From assembly GCA_024195265.1 (NCBI GenBank), contig JAJLRJ010000010.1, forward strand, positions 18,110,193 through 18,174,192: 64,000 bases of DNA, read 5' to 3'. The notes beneath the pieces are model-generated. The model was given only the letters and a program-made list of their open reading frames with translations, did no database searches and was not told the DNA's origin. This document shows, in pieces, positions 57,673 through 64,000 of the stretch. The DNA comes from Dendrophyllia cribrosa (taxonomy: Eukaryota; Cnidaria; Anthozoa; Scleractinia; Dendrophylliidae). A program made the translations under genes and the position numbers. Position 1 is the first letter of the stretch. Each line of letters begins with the position of its first letter.

Positions 57673-60623
57673 TTAGGACTCTTCAGGCCGATAATATTGA
57701 GTTTCACTGCAACTTCTGGTGCTGGAAAGAGATAGTAAAACATTGTCACGCCAAATTTTTTAAATGTCTCACTATCAATAGTAAGAATACTGTAGTTTCT
57801 GCCGAAGCTCTTCATGTATTCTAAGCATAAATGACATGTTTAAGAATACAGAACTTTGAACCTCAGGCTCACATAAGTGGATACCCTTGGGACCAGGCAT
57901 AGCTGTCCTCTCATGGGAGATGCCTGCTTGCATCTTTATTAACATAAGTCTATATTTAGTAGTTTATTTTGTGATTTCTCTGTCCTTCTTAGCTACGAAG
58001 CCTTTTTGTGGTTGCATGTGAACCAGAAGTTTTAAGAGTCATTTGGGATTTGTACCTGTTGGAAGCTGACCCTTTTTTGGTATTTTTTCTCATGCTTGTT
58101 ATGGTGATTAATGGCAGGTGAGATGTTATATTCAGAGTATATGTTGCAGGTTAAAATTATTTTAGGTTAAAATTATTTCAAACTAAGTTAATTTTTATTT
58201 TTCTTTGTCTGAGATTATGTTAATAAATCTGGGACAAAGGAAAATAAAAATTAACCTAAAATAATTTTAACCTACAACATTATACAGCCATATTCATCGA
58301 TACTAATATTTTCAACGATTACTATAAATTATGTGACATGCTGTTTCAATTTATGGATTCCATTTGATAACAGCATTATTGTTTGAATTATACCAAAAGG
58401 GCAAAGTATTAACAATGAGATTGACATGTCTCTGAAGGAAAGAATTTGATGGGCTACACTTTCTATTTTTTCTTTCTGTCTTTGTAGATAAGCTACATAA
58501 GCTGTAATACAGTTCAATCAAAACTGAAATTTGATTAACTGAACTTGCAGACCATTCACTGATTATCAATTTCCAGTAAAACATTAATGAATTTCTCTTA
58601 ACTTGTATGAGCACCTATAATCACAATAAATTTTATTTCAAGAAAAAATTCCAAATTTCAATTTCAAAATACTAAGAAAACAAACAGTACCATTGGAAAG
58701 TACCATGAAGAGCTGAGTTACTTGTCATGAATGATCTGCACACCATAGGATTTCATGCATTGTATATACACACTCAAAAATTAGAACCATGTCACAGGAC
58801 TCAAGATTTGGCTGTGCATTAAATAAATTGTCATGCTTTTTAAATATTACTACATATTAATAATAAATTTGTTAAAATTATTTCATTAGAGATATGCTGT
58901 TTGAGATGGAACACGAAAACAAAACAGAATTACTAGGTGAGTTTATTAAGGATCATTGATAATAATTGATGAGCATTATCAAAATGATGAACATTTTTGT
59001 TTAAATAAGTTATTATCATTGAAATGGAGGAAGCTGATGGCCGACTGCATCTTCACCACTTTTAACCAATGATAATGATGGTGATTGTTGAAAAGAATGT
59101 AAGCTTGTCCATTTTCACAGAAAATAATAGAACTGTAAGCAAGGCAGGTGCAGGTTATAACAGAAAGAAAGTGATGAGAGAATTTTTTCCCATTTTGTGA
59201 TCCTTTACCAAAGTACACTGTTTACAATGTTCTGAAAAAATAAAGAAGCTTAAAACAATATAACTTTATAATAATAATATTGGTTGTCATTGTTTAATGA
59301 AAATGATATTCAAGTCTATTTATAGTTTCTCACAATGAAGTCACTTTGATCATATAAGGGACCTAGTGTACATGTACAGCCCTCTCAAATTAATGTCTCA
59401 CAGTAGTACATAGTACAGCAAGGCAACTTAAACAGAGCAGTAGGCAAAAAGGACCAAGTGCAATGGGGTCCTGGGGAAAAGTAATGTGAACTAAGTGACA
59501 AATAATTGCATGTATGTGGCAAAATTGCTGGCTGCCTGCACAGTTTGAGAGGGGTAATTTTACACTTCACTGCCCTACTGGTGAACATCATGAAGGAGCA
59601 AGGGCTCTTTGGGCCATAACTGTTTTCAAATCAGAATGTCAAATATGTACTCAGTCTTGCACTTGTACTCAGAATCAATGTCCAAAGGTGAAATGATTAT
59701 TTAGTGTCAACTGTAACAACACCTTACTCTGTTTTATGTTGTTTAGAAACGATATCTTCAATTCCTTTACAACTGGAGGAAGATGACATTGAAGACTTTT
59801 GTTCATTAGCTCAATATTATGCTTCAAGGACACCACAGTCTTTCAGAAAGGTAATTAAAAGTCACTATAGCTATTAATAATATCTTTTACCTTTTATTTA
59901 AAAGTGTCAAGCTGAAATAGCAGTTTACAATAACCACTAAATGGGGGAAAAATATTAGTACCCTTAATGTTAAATTTATATGTACACATAGTCTTCTGTC
60001 AATAACTTTTCTGGTGCCATCTTAAAGTGTATAAAAAATTCTGACAGATTTTTTTATTTGCTTGATGGAATCTGCACGGTGTTCTGGTAAGAAAATCGAA
60101 AAAGGTTTTTTGATATCGATTTTTCTTTAGCCGTCTAAAAACATGAAATTTCACTTCCGGTGGGGTACAATACCGCACAAGAAGAAAGACTGGGGATAGT
60201 CAGCTGTGACTTCAATACCAGAATGCTAGTTTCATGTTTTCTCACTTCCTCCGTTTTTTTTTTTTTGGTGCGTGTTGCTACAACCATAGACAACACACCT
60301 TAATAGAACCATGTTTCTTCCTCAGGTCATACCAAAACATGTGAGAAACCACAAAACTGGCATTCTGGTATTGATGTCACAGATCACTATCCCCAGTCTT
60401 TCTTCTTGTGCAGTATTGTACCTACATAACAGTATACCTGTGACATTAGTTACATGTAATTTTTCAATTTACACGAAATGTTAAATGAATATATCATTTT
60501 CTCTTACAGGATTATTACAACCAGCTATTTGGCATTAAAACAATCAATTCCAACAGTGTTTCCCAAGCTCTATGTTTACCTGTTTCTGTGTCTGAACTTG
60601 TTGAAGTGAATCAGTCAGGAAAG
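42711..60623 (+). CDS. TBC1D23: TBC1 domain family member 23, exons 1-9 (partial gene)
   Basis: Nine exons join in phase to exactly 323 codons: 42711-42745, 42858-42966, 43039-43144, 45358-45562, 54270-54393, 57993-58117, 58890-58936, 59747-59850 and 60510-60623. All introns are GT-AG. The start is ATGGCGGAAGC. The product follows the vertebrate protein: [111 protein letters not shown]. This is the TBC domain and its C-terminal helices; the rhodanese-like and C-terminal domains must lie past 64000. TBC1D23 links endosome-derived vesicles to golgins at the trans-Golgi. The Arg- and Gln-finger motifs are altered (IREDCRK, YNC), as in the vertebrate pseudo-GAP. Confidence 0.95.
44330..44410. repeat. 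Inverted repeat in TBC1D23 intron 3
   Basis: TTGCAAAACCATTCATATG is mirrored by CATATGAATGGTTTTGCA about 40 bp later, a hairpin with an 18 bp stem. The rest of intron 3 (43145-45357) shows only a (TTA)n tract and no gene. Confidence 0.85.
44627..44655. repeat. (ATT)n microsatellite
   Basis: About ten ATT units in intron 3. Confidence 0.93.
45779..45838. repeat. Dispersed repeat end, copy 2
   Basis: AAATCCTCTTTTAACTTTTAATCC, GAATTAGCGCTAATCGGCTTT and CGAACAACTGGG match 37757-37815. A related ACCCAGGATTAGCG at 45634 may be the other end, giving an element of about 200 bp in intron 4. Confidence 0.65.
46495..47012 (-). repeat. Two tRNA-like SINE heads in TBC1D23 intron 4
   Basis: Minus-strand GTGGCGCAGTGCGCC (near 46555) and ATGGCGCAAAACGC (near 46990) resemble pol III A boxes. 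GGTTCGACTCG (46930s) is a good B box about 50 bp after the second; the first has a weak GGTTCATCGG. They look tRNA-derived, but no cloverleaf is convincing. Remaining intron sequence 45563-47650 shows nothing further. Confidence 0.35.
47655..48262 (-). pseudogene. L1/Tx1-like reverse-transcriptase fragment
   Basis: The minus strand reads through several frames LIPKEDSFLLDLVNF, ITLSLL, VDYNILAKIIAKRIESLLPN, SDQTGFIKGRYIGQN, KKAFNTLEWDFINKTLEFFN, then GFMTDYFKVS and VHQGSPLS. The motifs are in the same order as in the LINE at 4934, so it is the same broad family but a much older, antisense fragment. An AT palindrome (48096-48130) interrupts it, and the TTAA element at 48265 abuts its 5' side. 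Confidence 0.82.
48265..49282. mobile_element. TTAA-flanked terminal-inverted-repeat element, copy A
   Basis: TTAA (48265-48268), body 48269-49278 (1010 bp), TTAA (49279-49282). The body begins CCCATTCGCTCC and ends TCAGGTGTCAATGGG; the second copy shows the cleaner pair CCCATTGACACCTGA / TCAGGTGTCAATGGG. Target site and size fit non-autonomous piggyBac- or Kolobok-like elements. Open frames of about 100 codons on both strands lack transposase motifs. Confidence 0.88.
49283..49767. other. Intron segment with telomere-like words
   Basis: AGTTAGGGTTAGGGATAG, CTAGGGTTAG and CTTAGGGTTAGG lie between two GGTCACGTGA palindromes (49301 and 49452). The rest shows no feature. Confidence 0.55.
49768..50786. 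mobile_element. TTAA-flanked terminal-inverted-repeat element, copy B
   Basis: TTAA (49768-49771), body 49772-50782 (1011 bp) with perfect CCCATTGACACCTGA termini, TTAA (50783-50786). Closely similar to copy A in the same orientation, 1.5 kb apart. Its right TTAA is also the left TTAA of the giant foldback that follows. Confidence 0.9.
50787..52717. mobile_element. Giant foldback element: 864 bp arms, TTAA-flanked
   Basis: The left arm 50787-51650 (GGTGGCTCGATGG...) is mirrored by the right arm 51850-52713 (...CCATCGAGCCACC). Both arms are exactly 864 bp, and I see only about two mismatches (near 51110 and 51490). A 199 bp unique spacer separates them. TTAA lies at 50783-50786 and 52714-52717. 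No transposase is encoded; mirrored open frames of 60-75 codons are consequences of the palindrome. It is best read as a non-autonomous TTAA-type transposon with extended termini. Confidence 0.9.
53024..53046. repeat. Poly-G tract with one T
   Basis: G-run interrupted by a single T. Length may be assembly-sensitive. Confidence 0.9.
53380..54060 (+). mobile_element. tRNA-like dispersed element, copy 1 (intron 4)
   Basis: Matches 61755-62330 over most of its length: GGTTATTGGTAACGGTGGCTAA, ACAACGTGAATCCAGTGATA, AACAACAATAAGCTTAAAG, GAGACACGCATGTTGATGCG, a CGAGTTCAAGTC box, TTCGGACTGGACATTATGAA and the end ACGGGTTGGCTCTTAGGAGC. A TCACTCAC-type microsatellite (53432-53466) sits inside this copy only. 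Confidence 0.85.
54784..55829. mobile_element. 1.05 kb Mutator-like non-autonomous element with 9 bp duplication
   Basis: Terminal inverted repeats begin TAGCCTGCGAATACAGCCG and run for about 130 bp on each side, including AGGGGCGTTCGCGCG and TTTGAGAAATTCCATACTGA. TTTATTTCA flanks both ends (54775-54783, 55830-55838). A 9 bp duplication with long termini is the usual Mutator/MULE profile. No transposase is seen inside. Lies in TBC1D23 intron 5 (54394-57992). Confidence 0.88.
55966..56105. repeat. Fragments resembling the Mutator-like terminus
   Basis: AGCCTGCGGACAGGC and, later, CACAGGCTTAGCC bracket about 140 bp with a CTGCGAGC-like GC-rich interior. Possibly a small related MITE. A short hairpin, TTCTGTCGTTAA / TTAACGACAGAA, follows at 56120-56160. 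Confidence 0.45.
56719..56870. repeat. Isolated diverged unit of the 485 bp satellite
   Basis: The order TCCCACCAAAATA, AAAATTTCCCT, ATGTTATATCACAAAATGCC, ATACAACTTAATTGAACAAA, AAGATTCTAC, AGTTTGGAG and TGCAGGATTGCAAGGAT follows the satellite unit (compare 2545-2690), with a deletion of about 9 bp (GATAAAG). It is a single partial copy inside TBC1D23 intron 5, over 41 kb from the array. Confidence 0.88.
57624..57665. repeat. (TA)n microsatellite
   Basis: About 21 TA units in intron 5; it creates spurious Ile-Tyr open frames on both strands. Confidence 0.95.
58140..58280. repeat. Inverted repeat (small MITE-like) in intron 6
   Basis: TTGCAGGTTAAAATTATTTT ... AGTTAATTTTTATTTT is mirrored by AAAATAAAAATTAACC ... 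AAAATAATTTTAACCTACAA, with a loop around CTGAGATTATG and one internal duplication. Confidence 0.85.
60163..60425. mobile_element. Palindromic MITE-like element in intron 8
   Basis: GTACAATACCGCACAAGAAG, AAAGACTGGGGATAG and a following CAATACCAGAATGC are mirrored by GCATTCTGGTATTG, CTATCCCCAGTCTTT and CTTCTTGTGCAGTATTGTAC. The arms are about 85-100 bp, with several mismatches. Confidence 0.85.
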
Positions 60624-61754
60624 GTATGTTCTACCTTTTAAGGCTTAATTCTCTTGTGCTCTAATCCAATATGTACATGGAAAGTGTAGAAAGTGTACAC
60701 GGCTGTCACTTATTGTTCAAACTTCATTATATTAGTGTTGAAACAAATGTTTGTCAACATGCAAAAATCCTTAATGATCATCAAAACAGATAAAAGTGAT
60801 TGTTATTTTAGTAGAATAATTACATTCTAACAATTTGTTGTATAATTTATTTACTGCATGACTTTAAATGGGGCTAAATGAAATTTAGGCTGAGTTAGAC
60901 TCAAGCCAATGCAGGTCAGCATTTTTTCTCTGTGGTCATGCCCATTGAGTTGCATACACTGGGCTTCTCAGGTGTTCTATACATGTACATGTGGGTTGTG
61001 TGTGGATGTGCAGTTTTCATTGAACTTCTAACATGTTTGTGGTGTGCTTTGGCTCCCCAGGGCTCAAAACTGCGACTAATTCTGTCGCTAATGCAACTAA
61101 CATTTCCTCCTTGGCGACTAAAAATTCTGGTTCAGTTGCAACTTTGGCAACCAGATTTCTCTTTGATTTTGGTTTAAATTGAAAGATTAAATTTATACAT
61201 TTTTAGCTATTTTTTACTCGTGGCGAAGCACACGAGTTGTAAATCCGGCTTTGACATTTCTTGTTTTTTTTTTCGTGTCACATTAGCGCATGCAAATTTA
61301 TGCATGCATATTTTGGGTGTTTCTTGGTGTTGCAGAAGCCATTGTTGGTTAGCTTTTGTGTTGTGGTGTGGGTATTGTTCAGTGTCTTTTGAATCTTTTG
61401 TTTTACGTCATTTGGTGATCACACCATCCACAACACCAAGAAACTACCCATATTTTAGTTTATGTCGACGACTATATGGCTTTCAGCCATGAAATACATA
61501 CCGCAGAATTTCTCCGTGTGTTGACAGTGACAAGCAAAGTAAAGAACTACAGCGTACAATTGCACGTTTTCAAGACAATGCAAGGCGTTCATGGATGGAT
61601 AGGACCGTTTGATATTGTGTTCGCTGCTTATTCCTGTGGGATTTTTGTTCCGGCAAGTTTTGTGTTTTATATAACTTGCAATTTGCTTAGCGATCGAGCT
61701 TTGAAGTGTCGGCTACTGAATGTAGTGAATGTAGTGTAGTCTTACTTTTAAACC
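60624..61754. other. TBC1D23 intron 9, start
   Basis: No exon recognised. ACTCGTGGCGAAGCACACGAGT (61217 on) is a short hairpin common to MITE ends. 61660-61740 resembles 45090-45120 (GTCGGTACTGAATGTAGTCA type), an older dispersed repeat. Confidence 0.5.
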
Positions 61755-62330
61755 CGTGTATACACGCAAGCATAATGCACGGGTTATCGGAAACGGTGAC
61801 TAAATAAAATTCTCTCCATCAGCTGTAAACTTCGTGAGTATTAAATGCTTTGTTGCGAATATGTTTCGTAACAAAAACAACGTGAATCCAGCGATAACAA
61901 TAATTAATTTGATTTATACGAATATAAACAACAATAAGCTTAAAGATGTTTCGCATTTGGAGTTTTTAGTGCAACGTTAAAATCTATTTAAAAGGATTTT
62001 TCAACCGAGACACACGTTTTGATGCGTATCTACCTTAAAATAATAAAATTTAGACCTTATCGACTAAGTGTTCTTCGATAGCGCAGTGGATAGATGTTTT
62101 GGCTTAGCCCCGGACGGCCCGAGTTCAAGTCAGGCTCGAGACTTCTTTTTTTCTTTTTTTTTTGTCCTGTTTTTTTTTTTCTTCGGACTGGACATTATGA
62201 AAGTGATGTTCTGTTTTTTTTTTAAAAAAAAATATCGAACTGTGTCAGTGTGGAAACGTAAGCTTACGGCAATATTACGTTACGCGTTTGCATTTCTTCT
62301 ACACGGGTTGGCTCTTAGGAGCCTTTGATT
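61755..62330 (+). mobile_element. tRNA-like dispersed element, copy 2 (intron 9)
   Basis: Begins AACCCGTGTATACACGC and ends CTACACGGGTT, a 9 bp inverted pair. It contains TAGCGCAGTGGATAGATG (A-box-like, near 62090) and CGAGTTCAAGTCAGG (B-box-like, near 62130) in tRNA spacing. It interrupts an older repeat whose uninterrupted form is seen at 45080-45215 (ACTGAATGTAGT ... AAAGCACTCATAACACTC). Confidence 0.8.
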
Positions 62331-62501
62331 AGACATAATTTTAAGCTTCTGTTTCTCCCTAAAAGCACTCAAAACACTCGGGAAACAATGCTGCAATAAT
62401 TTAAAAACGCCACGAGTTCAATTTTGAGAGCACTCGCCATTCGGGCGAGTGACCCTCAAAATGCACTCGGCCGGATCAGTTTTCACTTGCCCAAAAGTAA
62501 A

Positions 62502-62519
62502 CCCCCCCCCCCCCCCCCC
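62502..62519. repeat. Poly-C tract
   Basis: An uninterrupted C run between intronic repeats. Confidence 0.9.
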
Positions 62520-62631
62520 GTCTCTCCAACCATTTTAGTCACTTTTTATTTTTACTATTTAATAACCACTGAAAATTTATTTCAACACTGAAAGGTTATT
62601 AACAAGTGCCACAGTAAGTAGGAAGTCTGTT

Positions 62632-62965
62632 TTAGTTTCTCTTCACAGCAGTTCTTTTTCCAGTTTCTTTAGCACCATCTCCTCTGACATCTCAGCCTCT
62701 GACTTGTAGTCTGTAATAACTCCCATTGTCTTCGTCATCGTCATCCCCCTTCTCTCTGAACATTCTAGAACATTCTGTGCGACCAAAGTTTGTTTGTTCT
62801 CAACACACCACTCGCAAATCATACCTTTCTCCTCATCATACTTTAACCTTGGCTAGCCAACTTGCCATTTCATAGAAAACTTCCTGATCCTTGTCTTCTT
62901 GTATTCCCTCGTATCTCTGGCAGCTTTCGGGGCTTTTTTGTTCTTCTTCTTGTCGACGACTTTAG
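62632..62965 (-). pseudogene. Zinc-finger fragment of a hAT-like transposase gene
   Basis: The minus strand reads KKTRIRKFSMKWQVG, a stop, PRLKYDEEKGMICEWCVENK. The W...P-x-L-x-YD-x-EKG-x-x-C-x-x-C layout is the start of a TTF-type zinc finger, typical of hAT-derived proteins such as ZNF862 relatives. Only this end is present and it has stops, so it is a relic. Confidence 0.55.
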
Positions 62966-63442
62966 AAACTCCTGATAAATATTTTCACATATGGGCCGCG
63001 ATCAGTTTACTCCATTTTTAAACTTACTGGGAACACTTGTTGATCAGAGCGCTGGGAAGGTACGGGAAAACAATTTGCTCGCAACGTCATCCAGCACGTC
63101 GGGCAGACCGGGTACAAGCCTTTCAGTGCCAATTTATTACACAGTTCGGAATGTAAAACTTTGCAAAATAGAAATAGTAAGTTTATGTTTAGGGATTTTC
63201 TTGGCAAAATGAAATGTAATTATTTTGCAATTTATTATTTATAATAAATAATTTCTTGGCGACGAAAATCGCACTTGCCAAACACTTGGTCATACGAATG
63301 CGAGCGGTCTTTGAACAAAATGTCTAGAGCAAGTGTGAATATGAGAGTGGGACTGGAATTTGGGGTTGAATACGACACTACCTGTCAAAAAATATCATCA
63401 CACCTCATCAGCAGTGTCAATTTGACAGCTCTTTGCGGGAAA

Positions 63443-63880
63443 ATGGAAGATGTGGATCTTGATGCGCTTGCCAGAGATTTGGGATTCAATCTAAAATCAG
63501 AGCAAAAGGAGGCAGTCTGTTCGCTTCTCAGAGGAAGAGATGTTTTTGGTGTGTTACCAACAGGCTTTTGAAAAATCCTCATTTGTCAATATTGTTTGTT
63601 TAAAAAATATATATAATATATATATTATATTGTTTGTTTTGGTGAAGAATTCGGGCTTGCCAAATGCTTCAAATGCAGCTTCTTTCATACCGGTCGAACG
63701 GCTGACAATTATTGTTATACCCACTAAAGAGCATCATTGAAGAGCAGATAACATCAAATGATTTCAACCTTTCTGCTGCCAAACTGAAGTTTGAAGGCAA
63801 GAAGTTGAATGCTGTTTGGAATTGTGAAATTCAGGTCGCTTATTGTTGTGGATGAATCGCATACTGTTTTCACATGGTGG
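63443..63880 (+). pseudogene. RecQ-like helicase fragment, decayed
   Basis: From the ATG at 63443 the frame reads LARDLGFNLKSEQKEAVCSL then GRDVFGVLPTGF and a TGA where the Walker A GKS should complete. After an AT-rich insertion (63600-63640), SNDFNLSAAKL appears near 63760, and VVDESHTV (a DEAH-box variant) with a Trp follows at 63845-63877. Order and spacing match superfamily 2 RecQ-like helicases; it is broken and probably retro- or transposon-derived. An upstream stretch from 63275 may be part of it. Confidence 0.7.
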
Positions 63881-64000
63881 GCTTTATATTTAAGCTTTTT
63901 TCATTGATAAGTGTTTGCGAAATCGTGGTCGCATCGCCATTGAAGCACTATCATTGAAGTGCACAGATCAGTTTTAATTTTCCATACTGAGTTTGAAGTC

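Noticed and set aside
57472..57815. Ile-Tyr-rich frames around the TA tract
   Set aside because: Translation of a microsatellite.

Overview
This is a window of animal nuclear DNA, AT-rich and loaded with transposable elements. The mixture of L1/Tx1-like LINEs, a DIRS retrotransposon, Penelope-like elements with GIY-YIG domains, TTAA-flanked elements and many foldback MITEs, next to an intron-rich orthologue of the vertebrate gene TBC1D23, suggests a cnidarian, probably an anthozoan such as a stony coral. The taxon is an inference; the window contains no rRNA or mitochondrial marker.

Layout. (1) 1-15515 is a tandem satellite of about 485 bp per unit, split by two nested insertions: a full-length but broken L1/Tx1-like LINE (3150-8028, target duplication 3132-3149 / 8025-8042) and a full-length, decayed DIRS element on the minus strand (9253-14091). 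The DIRS element keeps inverted termini, an internal complementary region, and gag, RT/RNase H and tyrosine-recombinase remnants. (2) 16126-17352 is a separate array of about 234 bp units between (TA)n tracts, followed by a terminal-inverted-repeat element (17356-17828) whose partial copy lies at 33613-34031. (3) 18688-20666 is a four-exon minus-strand gene for a SET-domain (KMT5A-like) methyltransferase; 23349-24149 (+) and 26622-27650 (-) are two complementary halves of a transposase-like gene family, each followed by a copy of the same 3' sequence in inverted orientation. (4) 28398-31967 is a 5'-truncated LINE carrying a MITE and a foldback. (5) 34035-41889 holds three Penelope-like insertions: a head-to-head inverted pair, an endonuclease-end fragment, and a truncated copy with a 12 bp target duplication that itself contains a 1.12 kb insertion with a 10 bp duplication. 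(6) 42711-60623 carries nine exons of TBC1D23 on the plus strand, covering the TBC domain; the gene runs on beyond the window. Its introns hold a LINE fragment, two copies of a TTAA-flanked 1 kb element, a 1.93 kb near-perfect palindrome sharing a TTAA with one of them, a Mutator-like element with a 9 bp duplication, a tRNA-like dispersed repeat, and one isolated diverged unit of the satellite from the start of the window.

Only TBC1D23 is confidently a host gene. The SET-domain gene looks intact and may be host or transposon-associated. Nearly everything else is mobile DNA at different stages of decay, and the nesting gives a relative order of insertion at several points.
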